From Trichomonas tenax (taxonomy: Eukaryota; Parabasalia; Trichomonadida; Trichomonadidae): DNA of 59,357 nucleotides. Below are positions 42,781-53,299 of the stretch, piece by piece. A program made the translations under genes and the position numbers. Where the stretch lies: NCBI GenBank assembly GCA_023091735.1, contig JALKBU010000222.1, positions 1 through 59,357 of the forward strand, given 5' to 3'. Below the pieces are notes generated by a model. The model ran no database searches, was not told the origin of the DNA, and worked only from the letters and a program-made list of their open reading frames with translations. How positions within the stretch are numbered: position 1 is the first letter of the stretch; each line of letters begins with the position of its first letter.

Positions 42781-45700
42781 ATGATCGAAGAAGAAGGGGT
42801 GGAACAAGAACAGGTCGAGAATCCAAAAGCATATCTTACACCAGATTACTTTTACGATGATCAGAAACTGTTTGAAGAATCCCCTGCAAAAACAGAATTC
42901 GACACCAATTTCAATTTGTACAATATCTTCAGCTTTGATCTCTCACGCAGATACAACGCAATCCCCATCAACGAAACGACAGTCGTTATCACTGTCGGAA
43001 ACTTCGCGATGATCTACGATTTAGCAACTGGCGAAGAACAGAAAATTTATGGCCACAACAAGGGCGTTTCCTGCTGCGCCGTTCACCCAAACAAAGAATA
43101 CATCGCGTTCGGTGAAGCTGGCAAGGATCCAATGCTTCTCATCTATCAATATCCTTCGATGAAATTATTCAGAGTCCTCAAGGGCGGCACAGAGCAGGCA
43201 TACACGTGCATGAACTTCTCCCCCGACGGCACAATGCTCGCCGCGGTCGGAACGTTCCCAGACTACATGTTAACGGTCTGGGACTGGGAGAGAGAAACTC
43301 TCATTCTCAGAGCGAAGGCTTTCTCACAGGATGTCTATCGCGTCGTCTTCTCAGAGAACTTGAAGGGCCGCCTCTGCACGTCAGGTGTCGGTCACATCAG
43401 GCTGTGGGAAATGGCTAAAACGTTCACTGGTCTCAAACTTCAAGGTGAAATTGGTAAATTCGGTAACATTGAAATCTCAGACACATCTGGCTTCGCAATG
43501 TTCCCTGATGGCAAAGTTTTGTCCGGATCTGAATCTGGTTCGCTTCTCTTATGGGAAGATGCGTTCATCAAGTGTGAATTCGTCAGAACAGGCGGCAAGC
43601 GTTGCCACAAGGACATGATTGAGCTCGTTTACCATCAAGGACAGAACGTTATCACCGCTGGACGCGATGGAGCGATCCGCGTGTGGGATTTCCAGACAAT
43701 CGATACAGCGGAGACAGAGGATACTTCTGTCGCTATCGATCTCACGCAGAAAGCGAAACTTCACATCTCAAACAATTCGTCAATCAAATGCATGTATCCA
43801 ATCGGCTCTGAGTGGCTCCTCGTCGACGAGAAGCAGGGTATCTGGAGGGCAGACATAGAGGGAAGAAAGGCAGAGTTATTGCAGAAATTCCACTCTGGCG
43901 CAATCAGAGCTTTAGCATTCTCTCCAACAGGTTCTCTTTTCGTCACTGGTGGCGATGATGGCTTCGTTCGCCTCTGGGACATCGCCGAGAAGAAATTGAT
44001 CAGCGAGCTCAAGTTCGAGGCACCAGTCACAAAGATCCTCTGGATCAACGAACAGGGAACAGATGTTATCTTCACAGGTTTCGCCGATGGCTGCCTCAGA
44101 ATCATCTTAGCCACAGCAAACGGTTTAACACTCAAGCAGCCACTCAAGCCACACACAGGCGCAGTCAGAGATATCCAGCAGAGCCCAACATCGAAGCTCG
44201 TCGCAACAACAGGTGATGATGGTGCTTTGTTCTTCCTCAGGTTCGATGACTTGACATTGGAGCCGCTCGGCTTCGTCTATATCAACGGCAAGAAGCCAAA
44301 GACAAAGGAAGAGATCACACTGGAAGCTATCTCAGGCAAGAAGATCGAGGACGACAAGGAGTACGCTCGCGGTGTCAGGATCAGATGGGGCAACATGATC
44401 TCCGTCGAGTGCTCTGATGGAAAGATCGCGACAATCCAGAATCCAACAACATTCCCAGAAGACTCAACAGAATCATACTTCATCGATCTCCCAGTCGAAA
44501 CAATCGACAAAGGTGCTGCAGATGAGAATATCACTGCAACACTCACTGTCGACGAAATGACAGAAATCAAGGGCACAAAGGAAGGTGTTATCATCTACGG
44601 TGGATTGCAGAAGTGTGTCCACGCTACTCCAATCACATCAATCGCTCTTTCTACAGACAAGGTTTGGCTTGCTACAGCCTCAGAGACAGGCGAACTCTTC
44701 CTCTTCAAGCAGTCACAGGCGGGAGCTGCAAACTTACAGAAGCAGGAACTCAAGGCCGTCGAAGTTGTTCCAGTCGAGGATATCCAGGGGACTGGTTACT
44801 CTATCGAAGAAGAGAAGCAGAAATCCGAACTTGATAGACGTATCAAGGCCGCCGAACAACAGAAGTCACTCATCAGGAAGGAAATCGAAACACTCAGACA
44901 GAAATTCGCCGCTTTGGTTCAGCAAAACTCCAAGGCACCGAAATACATGCAGTTGGATGACGCAGCATTCAAGATCGATCCATTCCTCTTCGACTTGATG
45001 GAGGAGCAAGCAGTTGCCTTAGAGAAGGAGGCCTCCAGGAACACGATGTTCGCAGCAGAAAAGTCCAGAGTCCACTTCAGGAAGGTCAAGTCGAGGTTAG
45101 TTGGCGACATGACAGAAGAGTCGTTCACTGTCACATCAACAGATGGCAAGAAGGAAGTCAGCAGCTTCAGAATCACTGAGTTAAACCCAGTCGTTCTCGA
45201 AGTCATACAGCAGTCCACGCCAAACGAGCAGCCAAGTGATGAGGAAGGTGAACAGGCTGAGTCAGAAGCTGTTGCTCATGCTGACACAGAGTCCACAATC
45301 TCTGAGTCCTCTAGCAAGGACACAGAGCAGGCAGTCCAGAAGCCAACGAAGGCCAACAAGTTTGGACGCCAGCCACCGCTCAAGAAGGTCGTCCACACAC
45401 CAGATGAGCACACAAGGAAGCGCGAGAAGCGTGATAGACGCCGCAAGAAGATCATGGAGCAGAAGCCGCCGGCAAACTACTCCGATCCACAGGATCTCAA
45501 GGAAATCGAGATTGCCAAGCGCACGATTGGTGATTACAAGCTCAAGGACGATCCATCGTACATCGCTCCAGAAAACGAGCGTGTTAACGCCACAAAGAAG
45601 AGGAGGCAGCTGATGATGCTCCTGAAGGCTATTCAGGACCTCAAGCTTGGATTCAACCAGAAGCTTAAGGATCTCGCTGAGTTGAAGAAGAACCTTCAGA

Positions 45701-47496
45701 AGTCAGTTGATGAAACGAACAGACAGTTATTGGAAATCAGAGGAACTATTGGCTACGATCCACTTCACCCAGAGCTCATCAGAATCCACAACAAGAGATT
45801 CACACCATTAGTTCTTGACGAGAAGGTCGACATCACAATCCCAACGCCAGATGCCATCGCTTTCGCCGAACAGGTCGCTGCAGCAGCAAGAAAGAGAAAC
45901 GAGGCACAGGCAGGCAAGCAGAAGCAGGCCGCGCAGCCAGCACACAGACAGAACGCTAAGAGGAAGCAAGCTCAGCCACAGAAGAAGAAGAAATCAGCAG
46001 ATGAAGGACCCAAGTTCACAGAGATCGAACAGATCGAGATGAATGAGCTCAGCGCCGAACTAGCATTCAAGCGCAAGATGCTCATCTCGAATATCGACAA
46101 GGCCATCCAGAAGTTCAACACGAAGATCGATGAGATCGCTGTCGAGAAGGTCAAGACACAAACAGAGGTTGTTCTTGCTGAGCTTAGATTCATTCTTATG
46201 CTCAGAGAGTTCAAGCTTCTTTCCAAGCTCGAACTCAAGGATGCCGAACTCAATGGCAAGCTCAGGGCCAAGGCCAGCGAGATGAAGGCCATCTCCAACG
46301 AAGTTGCCGCCCACAACAAGCAGATCGTTCAGAAGACACACGAAATCGAGGAGAACGAGAAGGAAGTCAAAGGCTTCTTGAAGCAGTTCCACGAGATTGT
46401 CAACCCAACACACAAGTTCCACGATCCGTTGTTGAGAATCTTCAACTTCAACATGAGAAAGAACCAGGACAAGGCAAACGCAGACGAGGAAGAAGTCGAT
46501 CTTACAGCACTCGACGTCGATGCAATCAAGAAGATGTTCGAGAAGCAGAACGCAGAGAAGGAGGAAGATATCTGTCCACAGGGCTGCGATCCAGCATTGT
46601 TCGAGCAAGTTCTTGATCTCAGAGAAAAGAGAATGGACTTCCAGGACAAGATCTCGGAGGCACAGAACGCCAAGGAGAAGATCCAGAGGCAGATCGATAC
46701 AATCCAGTTCAAGACAAAGAACCTTCAGACAGTCTACTCACAGATCAAGCAGGAGTTCGAGGAATTCCAGCACGAGAAGCAGCGCCACCTCAACGAACTC
46801 AACTTCTCACTCTCCATCCAGTTCCACCAGATCAAGAACCTCATCTCCAAGGAAATCCCACAAGGAGAAGCACGTCCACCGCTGATCGTCAAGTCAATGC
46901 CAACAGATTTGTCAGACTCGCTGATCTTCACAGAGTCCGGCCTCAAGCAGCTCACTGACCAGGAGACAAAGCTTAGAACAGACAGAGAATCAGCCCACAA
47001 GCTGTTCGAAGCCGACGTTTCCAGCTTCAAGGCAGATAAGGATACACTCGATGCCAACATGAAGCAGCTCGAGGAAAGACAGGAGAAGCTTGCAGGCATC
47101 CAGCGCCTGAAGTTCGGTGAACCAGTCGACCTTGTCGAACTCGAACAGATGAAAGTTAACAAGGACGCTGATGCCGTCAGAGCACAGACAAAGGAGATCG
47201 AGACAGAGCAGAACTCCGAGATGGAGGAGATCAACAGGCAGATCAAGGATATGACTGCACAGCTCACACAGGAGATCCAGAGAAACACAGCCGTCCTTGG
47301 TTCTCTTGTCCAGCTCACAGAGCAGCGTAGAGATATCGAAGCTGTTCTCCAGAACTCTAGGAAGACAGCAACCGCGGATGATTTGTCACAAGACTTAGAG
47401 CTCACAGATCCGAACGAGCTCCTTCAGGAGGTAGAGAAGAACAACGACATCATAGAGCAACTTGAAGAAGAAATCGGCCTTCTCAAGCGCCGTTAA
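42781..47496 (+). CDS. CFAP44: Cilia- and flagella-associated protein 44 (WD40 + coiled coil)
   Basis: 1571 residues, no introns. Residues 45-520 form two WD40 propellers. The block RVLKGGTEQAYTCMNFSPDG, then DYMLTVWDWE, AFSQDVYRVVF, GHIRLWEMAKTFTGLKLQG is the CFAP44/WDR52 signature. Coiled coil occupies about 630-760 and most of 930-1560, with a Lys-rich low-complexity stretch between. CFAP44 with CFAP43 tethers the I1/f inner dynein arm motor heads to the doublet microtubule. Codons are strongly C-ended through the whole gene, as in ribosomal genes here, implying heavy expression for the flagella. Several long antisense Ser/Leu-rich frames are shadows of that bias. Confidence 0.92.
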   Translation: MIEEEGVEQEQVENPKAYLTPDYFYDDQKLFEESPAKTEFDTNFNLYNIFSFDLSRRYNAIPINETTVVITVGNFAMIYDLATGEEQKIYGHNKGVSCCAVHPNKEYIAFGEAGKDPMLLIYQYPSMKLFRVLKGGTEQAYTCMNFSPDGTMLAAVGTFPDYMLTVWDWERETLILRAKAFSQDVYRVVFSENLKGRLCTSGVGHIRLWEMAKTFTGLKLQGEIGKFGNIEISDTSGFAMFPDGKVLSGSESGSLLLWEDAFIKCEFVRTGGKRCHKDMIELVYHQGQNVITAGRDGAIRVWDFQTIDTAETEDTSVAIDLTQKAKLHISNNSSIKCMYPIGSEWLLVDEKQGIWRADIEGRKAELLQKFHSGAIRALAFSPTGSLFVTGGDDGFVRLWDIAEKKLISELKFEAPVTKILWINEQGTDVIFTGFADGCLRIILATANGLTLKQPLKPHTGAVRDIQQSPTSKLVATTGDDGALFFLRFDDLTLEPLGFVYINGKKPKTKEEITLEAISGKKIEDDKEYARGVRIRWGNMISVECSDGKIATIQNPTTFPEDSTESYFIDLPVETIDKGAADENITATLTVDEMTEIKGTKEGVIIYGGLQKCVHATPITSIALSTDKVWLATASETGELFLFKQSQAGAANLQKQELKAVEVVPVEDIQGTGYSIEEEKQKSELDRRIKAAEQQKSLIRKEIETLRQKFAALVQQNSKAPKYMQLDDAAFKIDPFLFDLMEEQAVALEKEASRNTMFAAEKSRVHFRKVKSRLVGDMTEESFTVTSTDGKKEVSSFRITELNPVVLEVIQQSTPNEQPSDEEGEQAESEAVAHADTESTISESSSKDTEQAVQKPTKANKFGRQPPLKKVVHTPDEHTRKREKRDRRRKKIMEQKPPANYSDPQDLKEIEIAKRTIGDYKLKDDPSYIAPENERVNATKKRRQLMMLLKAIQDLKLGFNQKLKDLAELKKNLQKSVDETNRQLLEIRGTIGYDPLHPELIRIHNKRFTPLVLDEKVDITIPTPDAIAFAEQVAAAARKRNEAQAGKQKQAAQPAHRQNAKRKQAQPQKKKKSADEGPKFTEIEQIEMNELSAELAFKRKMLISNIDKAIQKFNTKIDEIAVEKVKTQTEVVLAELRFILMLREFKLLSKLELKDAELNGKLRAKASEMKAISNEVAAHNKQIVQKTHEIEENEKEVKGFLKQFHEIVNPTHKFHDPLLRIFNFNMRKNQDKANADEEEVDLTALDVDAIKKMFEKQNAEKEEDICPQGCDPALFEQVLDLREKRMDFQDKISEAQNAKEKIQRQIDTIQFKTKNLQTVYSQIKQEFEEFQHEKQRHLNELNFSLSIQFHQIKNLISKEIPQGEARPPLIVKSMPTDLSDSLIFTESGLKQLTDQETKLRTDRESAHKLFEADVSSFKADKDTLDANMKQLEERQEKLAGIQRLKFGEPVDLVELEQMKVNKDADAVRAQTKEIETEQNSEMEEINRQIKDMTAQLTQEIQRNTAVLGSLVQLTEQRRDIEAVLQNSRKTATADDLSQDLELTDPNELLQEVEKNNDIIEQLEEEIGLLKRR

Positions 47497-47615
47497 TTTT
47501 TTTTATTATTTTTTATCTGAATGAATGTAAATATCTGATAAAAAACTTTGATTTTTTTTAATAAATCGTTTTACGAATAAAAACAAATAAAAAATTAATA
47601 CAAAAAACATATTGA

Positions 47616-49529
47616 TTACTTATGATCTTGGAGATACTGTATTGTACAGAGGAACTGGATGACACTGTACTCCTCTGCAGAGTCCAATGGTGAACAGTTG
47701 TTCATTAATGGCTGAATGAATTCAACGAGCATATTCTTTGTTGTTATATATCCTAAATTGTTGCTTAGAACTGTGGCAACGACGCCAAATGGGATGATTT
47801 GGTCAGCTCCAATTTCTCCGATGTTTTGGTCTTTGAGATATCCAATCAAAATCGAAATACTGTTGTAAATGTGATGCGCTCTTAAAAGTGGAAGTTTTGT
47901 CTTGAAAACGAGGTTAAATTCGTTGAAGAAAACATCCAACAATCTTGAATCATTGACATATGGCTTCAAGAATGATAATGAGTTCTGGACTTCGAGTAAT
48001 TTCGCTTTGTTTTTGGTCAAGAAAATGTTAAATTCTCCATCAGAGATTGCATCTGTATAATCTTTGTTTAAGAAGCCAATTTTGTTCAACAACAATGAAT
48101 GGAGTGTTCTAAAGCTGTCCTGTCTCTTGAGTTGAAGGTGATCCTTCAAACTAATGAATGATTGAATGAAATCATTTGGTTTGATTAACTCTTCAGCAGC
48201 TGGCAATGAAATCTTAATCTGCATTATTTTATAGTCCTGGAGAATGTTGGAACGTGTTTCAATTGCAGATAAAAGATCATTTAATTTCTTGATAAAATTA
48301 AATTGCTTAGAATACTGTGAAATGATGACTAGCGGATCCTTTGAATTAGACACATCTTCGAGATCGAGATCTTTGTTGATAATTCCGATAATTGTTGAAA
48401 TATCATATTTTGCTTTTGAAGCAATGATAAAGTTATCGATTTCTTCGAGGTAAGCTTCATATTTGATGTTGCTAACATATGTAGTGAGTGAAACAAGTTG
48501 TTGTAATATAAGTTTTGGATTTGATTCGTTTGTTTCAAGACAAATCAAATCGCATTCCTGCAATAATCCTCTGACTAACTTAATAAGGCCCGGATCTTGT
48601 TCCTTTTCAGGCGATGGAGCAGCGAACGGCATATATGAATACTGAATGAATTTTGGAGCTTGAACTTTCGCAAATTCGGGTGTAACAAGTGTTTGAGGCA
48701 CGAAGTTGTTATCAATCTGTCTAATGAGTTGCTCCAGTGGATAAATGCATACATCTTTAGAGAAAGCGAGTTGATTGAAGAAATTTGTCGATGGTTTCGA
48801 ATTAAAATAGTTTGTGAGCGATTTTATGAACTGTTCGAGCTTAGATGAATAGAAAATCTCGATCTCATGGCTGGCGAGGCCGAATAAGAAAGGAAGCTGC
48901 AAGTATTGAAGGAATAATTTCGACCAAAAAATCGATGGCTTTTTCTGGATTATAACTTTGGCGAAGTTCGGCAATATTTGAGAGTATTGCTTCATGATGT
49001 CAACAGTCTTGGTTGTCAACTGTTCGACGTTTAAAACTTCGAATTCTTTGAAAACGTTTTTAAATACTGATATTACGTATGCCTGGAGAAGAGGTGATGG
49101 AAGTAAACACATTGCTATCGGCAATTGGTAGTTTTCGTTTGAAGTAAGCATTTTTTTAACAAAATCTTCGACAGACTCTTTGTTCCAACAGAAATTGAAC
49201 AAAGAGAGGATTTCGATATAAACTGACTTCGTTATTTTTCCATCTTTTATGTTTTCGCTTAAAAATTCGTCGAAATTGTTTTTAATTTTAACGAGAGATT
49301 CCGAATCAGGTTCTAATTTCGGGTTTTCATTATTTTCATCGCCGTTTGTTGATTCTGGATAAAGAAAATCGTAAATTGTCACTGCAGAATTATAAATTGT
49401 TGTTATAAATTGCTGAATTTCGTCTCTGTATGTCGTAAGGAGTCCATTGATCTCCTCTTTCTTCCTCTGCGCGTTAATTACGTTTCTTTTCAGCCTCAGT
49501 TGAAGAGAATACAAAGCTTTTCCCGTCAT
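47616..49529 (-). CDS. VPS9-domain-like protein (Rab5-type GEF candidate)
   Basis: 637 residues, mostly helical. The last 90 (GADQIIPFGVVATVLSNNLG, KNMLVEFIQPL, AEEYSVIQFLCTIQYL) resemble the core of a VPS9 domain, keeping the Asp of GADxxxP and the closing helix. In that family the Asp and a following Tyr drive nucleotide exchange on Rab5/Rab21. The preceding helical region would stabilise it, as in Rabex-5. Parabasalids have expanded VPS9 and Rab sets for endocytosis and phagocytosis. The gene is convergent with CFAP44; their stops are only about 120 bases apart. Confidence 0.65.
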   Translation of the reverse strand: MTGKALYSLQLRLKRNVINAQRKKEEINGLLTTYRDEIQQFITTIYNSAVTIYDFLYPESTNGDENNENPKLEPDSESLVKIKNNFDEFLSENIKDGKITKSVYIEILSLFNFCWNKESVEDFVKKMLTSNENYQLPIAMCLLPSPLLQAYVISVFKNVFKEFEVLNVEQLTTKTVDIMKQYSQILPNFAKVIIQKKPSIFWSKLFLQYLQLPFLFGLASHEIEIFYSSKLEQFIKSLTNYFNSKPSTNFFNQLAFSKDVCIYPLEQLIRQIDNNFVPQTLVTPEFAKVQAPKFIQYSYMPFAAPSPEKEQDPGLIKLVRGLLQECDLICLETNESNPKLILQQLVSLTTYVSNIKYEAYLEEIDNFIIASKAKYDISTIIGIINKDLDLEDVSNSKDPLVIISQYSKQFNFIKKLNDLLSAIETRSNILQDYKIMQIKISLPAAEELIKPNDFIQSFISLKDHLQLKRQDSFRTLHSLLLNKIGFLNKDYTDAISDGEFNIFLTKNKAKLLEVQNSLSFLKPYVNDSRLLDVFFNEFNLVFKTKLPLLRAHHIYNSISILIGYLKDQNIGEIGADQIIPFGVVATVLSNNLGYITTKNMLVEFIQPLMNNCSPLDSAEEYSVIQFLCTIQYLQDHK

Positions 49530-50135
49530 TTTGCTTTTTTATTTTTTTTATTTCCAGGTCTGCATTTTGAGGGGTATTCGTGCCGAAAAAACTTGATTTC
49601 CTCTCAAAATTTCTTCTTATTAAATTCTTTAAAATATATTTCTGATGTTGAGTGTTGTGCTTCTATATTTTATATATTTATTGATATTTATGAATGTTCT
49701 AGCTGATGTTTTAGGATAATAAACATATTGATATTCAAATATTTATATTATTTTAATATATAAGACTTCCTTGTCATGGACTAGTTGCACCTCAATGAGT
49801 TGTAGACTTTCATCGTATAATTATGAATCATATTTTGAATATGATTTTTTTTTCTAAATTGTAGAGCTTCATGTATGGTTTAGTCATGCCCTAGAAAAAA
49901 AAACAAACATATATAATAGGCACGAGATGAGCCTGTCTAAGTTTGCTTGTTTTCTCTTCGTTTATTGAGCTTTTTCAGTGGGAGAAACAGTACAGCCCGG
50001 CTCCATTAATCATCGAACGAAATATTCGAAATTGTTTTGAGGACGAATCGTTTTTATTGAAAATTGTGAAAAACCCCTATTGTTTTGTAAATCTCACAAT
50101 TTTTACTGGCTATTTTTTTTTCAACTCTCTGTCGG
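49530..50135. other. Intergenic; possible upstream part of the sulfatase-fold gene
   Basis: A hydrophobic frame runs 50090-50135 in phase with the next gene (LLAIFFSTLCR), and another at 49943-50152 is one frame off. The gene may therefore once have begun further upstream. Otherwise only AT-rich DNA. Confidence 0.4.
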
Positions 50136-51983
50136 ATGAACGCATACGGTAACATGGCAGTATATTTCGGACTTCCTGCTATAGTCCACGCGATGTACGT
50201 TGCCATTTTCTCACGAGTTTCATTTTTTCATTTTTTGATGGAATTTTCTATAATGTTAAGCTTTCTGACATGGACGATGACATCCTGGCAGGTTACACCA
50301 CATTACATAGCATTTGAGAGCGAGAATTTCAACATTATTATTGCAATAATTAGCTATGTTTTTCTAATTCCACTTATTTGGATCTCACATCAAATATTCA
50401 AGGGATATCTTAGGGTAGATATATATTTCTGGAGCAAATATTCAAAATATCGGAAAAAACTCATTTTAGGCTTTGATCTGGGGTCTTCTTTCATTTTCTC
50501 CATGTTGGCAATTCTCGGACTTGGATTCATCAAAGAGTTATATTCGACAGTTGGGGTATTGCAATTAAGTGATTTTCTATCATTCATTAATGAAGCAAAG
50601 AATTACAAAGATAATCATGATGTTATTACGGGCTTCTTTATCGACAATGGGTTTACGATCATTATTCCTTCAATAGTTTTGTTTGCATTCTTATGTTACA
50701 TGTCAGTGTATGTTATTTCTCTGCCATTCACTTCCACCAAGATTCAATTTCCACCAAAATTGATTCCTTTTGTTTTTATAATACCTTTAATTATACTATC
50801 AAATCAAGTAATCCTCTCTGATTACACAATGACACAGGAATGGTTTGATAAAAACGCTGTCATCCCTACATATAAAATGATTATTCCACCAGCAAAGCCT
50901 AAGAACATTATTATGTATCAAATTGAAGCATTTGATAATTCTTACACTTCACAAAAATTTGGTGGCGTTCTTAAAAACTCAAGGATTCCGTTCGCAGAAT
51001 CATTAATATTAGATAAGAACAATGTTCATTTTAGTGATAGGGAAGAAGGCAAGCTTGGAGGCTTTCAAGAATCAAAATATTCTGCATGGACAACTCCTGC
51101 GACATTGACAGCATTATGTGGACTTCCTTATCTACCTGATAACACTAAATATGTTGGAGAAGAGTATACAAATAGTTTGTTCCCAAAGTTCACATGTCTG
51201 ACTGATGTGTTGAATCACTTTGGATATTCGATAACAATCACGTATGGAACGGCAAAATACGAGTGGGGATATGGAAATATATTTGAATATCATGGATGCA
51301 CTAACTTCACAACCGAAGGAGAGTGGACATACGATCGAATAACTTATCCGAAATTTTTAGACAACATCCAGAAGTCGTATGCAACAAAGAAACCATTTTT
51401 CGCTTTCTACAGCACAATGGACAATCATCGTCCAGGGAGAATATGTAAATATTGTCCTCGAGATGAAAACAAGTTTTACAGAGCTTGTAGGTGCACTGAT
51501 AACAGATTAAAGTCTTTCGTCAAATGGTGTAAAAGCCAACCATGGTATAATGACACAGTAATATTTCTATATGGAGATCACTTACCCAAAAACAATCACA
51601 TCACTACTGATCCAGGATATAAAACGTTCAAAAAACGTGTCTATAACCTTCACATCAATAGGCAAAACAAAGAAATTACTTCATTCAACTCAACTTTCCG
51701 ACAATATACAAGCATTGATCATTTCCCGACTTTTTTGTCAGCTGCAGGGTTCAAAATTATTGGAGATAAATTGGGTATAGGAACAAATCTATACTCTAAT
51801 CAAAAAACGATATTAGAACAAGCAAAGAATTTAACAGAACTTGAAAAGTTATATCCTGGTGTACGCGAATGGTATAAAAAGCGATTTTTAGGTGATTATT
51901 GCATTGAAAACGAACCTTGTATAAATGGATTCATGAAAGAAAATAAGCCGAATCCTCCAAAACGAAAACGTCCTAAAAAATGA
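50136..51983 (+). CDS. LTA-synthase/phosphoglycerol-transferase-like membrane enzyme
   Basis: 615 residues: about five membrane helices in residues 5-225, then an outward-facing sulfatase-fold domain. Visible catalytic residues match LtaS: Glu264 (IIMYQIEAFD), the nucleophile Thr319/Thr320 in SAWTTPATLTALCGLP, His431 (TMDNHRP) and Asp481-His482 (YGDHLP). In bacteria such enzymes move phosphoglycerol from phosphatidylglycerol. In a eukaryote they may decorate surface glycans such as lipophosphoglycan with phospho-substituents, which is inference. A Cys cluster (CKYCPRDE, ACRC) and a Lys/Pro tail are extra. A TCAACT initiator lies 15 bases before the ATG. Bacterial origin is possible. Confidence 0.8.
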   Translation: MNAYGNMAVYFGLPAIVHAMYVAIFSRVSFFHFLMEFSIMLSFLTWTMTSWQVTPHYIAFESENFNIIIAIISYVFLIPLIWISHQIFKGYLRVDIYFWSKYSKYRKKLILGFDLGSSFIFSMLAILGLGFIKELYSTVGVLQLSDFLSFINEAKNYKDNHDVITGFFIDNGFTIIIPSIVLFAFLCYMSVYVISLPFTSTKIQFPPKLIPFVFIIPLIILSNQVILSDYTMTQEWFDKNAVIPTYKMIIPPAKPKNIIMYQIEAFDNSYTSQKFGGVLKNSRIPFAESLILDKNNVHFSDREEGKLGGFQESKYSAWTTPATLTALCGLPYLPDNTKYVGEEYTNSLFPKFTCLTDVLNHFGYSITITYGTAKYEWGYGNIFEYHGCTNFTTEGEWTYDRITYPKFLDNIQKSYATKKPFFAFYSTMDNHRPGRICKYCPRDENKFYRACRCTDNRLKSFVKWCKSQPWYNDTVIFLYGDHLPKNNHITTDPGYKTFKKRVYNLHINRQNKEITSFNSTFRQYTSIDHFPTFLSAAGFKIIGDKLGIGTNLYSNQKTILEQAKNLTELEKLYPGVREWYKKRFLGDYCIENEPCINGFMKENKPNPPKRKRPKK

Positions 51984-52090
51984 GAAAACAAACTTTAATG
52001 TTAGATTGATTCTGTACAAGATCCATGCTAACAAACACCAAATCAAGAAAACAAATGTAGTTATACATAACATTTATTCTAAAGTCTATT

Positions 52091-52969
52091 CTATATATTA
52101 TAAATTTTTGTATTTGATAACAAATTTGAGTCATTGAGACCAGTTTTTTTGTATATAAATTTCAAAAAGTTCATTCGACTCTTTGCAAAGCCCTTCTGTG
52201 ATGAAATACCTTCACCACACTTTTCAATAATTGTCCATTTAACCTTACAAGCAACTTGTGGCTTTCCTGTTGCGTTCATAACAATGAAATTCATTAAAAT
52301 ATCATCATTGTTTTTTGATTTAGAGCAATATTCTCGAAAATCGAAAAATCTTGGTTCTTGGAACATCTGATAATACTTTGCATCAATAAATGATAAGCCA
52401 ATGAGGACGAAATTGTATGGGTTTTGGTAACCTTTAAGATAGCGTCTTGATGTATATCTTCTTGCATAAGGACCGAATATATGATCAGTCAGATTATTTT
52501 GCGTGAACACTTCAAACATTCGATCGACCTTTTTCAGATCTATAACTAAATCGTCATCAAGAGTCAATATATATTGAGAATCTAATGTGTCAGGAATTAA
52601 AAATCGACTTGATACATTTCTGTAGCCAGTGTCATATATATCTAATGGAACTTTATACGGACATGTGACATTGAGATCTAACACGCTCATTGGAGGATGT
52701 TCTTTGTGGAAATCGTTCCAATAAATATAAATTTTACTAAGATATTTACTGAAATGACACAAGTAATCACCAAGTATCACATTTAGGTTATCCTGTCTGT
52801 TCTTGTATGTGGCCATTATAATACTATATTTATTTTTATCTAATTTTTGACTTGGAAGACGGGTCAACAACCTCTTTGGTCCCATATATGCCGAAATCGA
52901 AACATCATCAACGTGCAAGAAAAATAAAAGTCCGAGAAGAAAGATTGAGTATAAGATTAATAATAGCAT
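52091..52969 (-). CDS. GT64 (exostosin-type) glycosyltransferase
   Basis: 292 residues. A signal-anchor at residues 1-18 (MLLLILYSIFLLGLLFFL) is followed by a GT64 domain: YSIIMATYKNRQDNL, YIYWNDFHKEHP, then ILTLDDDLVIDL with the metal-binding DDD at 138-140, GPYARRY, and NNDDILMNFIV. GT64 enzymes add N-acetylhexosamine in heparan-type or GPI-linked chains in the Golgi. The start is the ATG at 52969 because the longer frame begins only with TTG and AAAAGTGACACA lies directly upstream, the same string as before the RRM gene. Substrate unknown. Confidence 0.85.
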   Translation of the reverse strand: MLLLILYSIFLLGLLFFLHVDDVSISAYMGPKRLLTRLPSQKLDKNKYSIIMATYKNRQDNLNVILGDYLCHFSKYLSKIYIYWNDFHKEHPPMSVLDLNVTCPYKVPLDIYDTGYRNVSSRFLIPDTLDSQYILTLDDDLVIDLKKVDRMFEVFTQNNLTDHIFGPYARRYTSRRYLKGYQNPYNFVLIGLSFIDAKYYQMFQEPRFFDFREYCSKSKNNDDILMNFIVMNATGKPQVACKVKWTIIEKCGEGISSQKGFAKSRMNFLKFIYKKTGLNDSNLLSNTKIYNI

Positions 52970-53299
52970 TGTGTCACTTTTATTGGTTGCTCTTTTCTTC
53001 ACATATCTTATTGGCCTTGATTCTGAAGTTTTCAAATGCTAGAATCATGCAAAGTTCTCATACATCAGAAGTTCAACCTATAAATAATATATGCCTATAA
53101 ATAAACTTATAAGAACTTTTATTCATATAGAGATTACAAGCAAATCATCACTGTCAATCTTGTTTACAAAATAATCGTTGGCGCAGAATGATTTTCGAGA
53201 TTTGATGCCAAACTTGATCCCTATTTATATAATTAACAGCGCATTTTACATTATAAATTTAACAAAATGATAATGAACTCAGTCAAAGTGTAACAATCA

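Noticed and set aside
46734..47405. 223-residue Ser-rich antisense frame, and similar frames within CFAP44
   Set aside because: They lie wholly within a convincing coding gene and arise from its strong codon bias.
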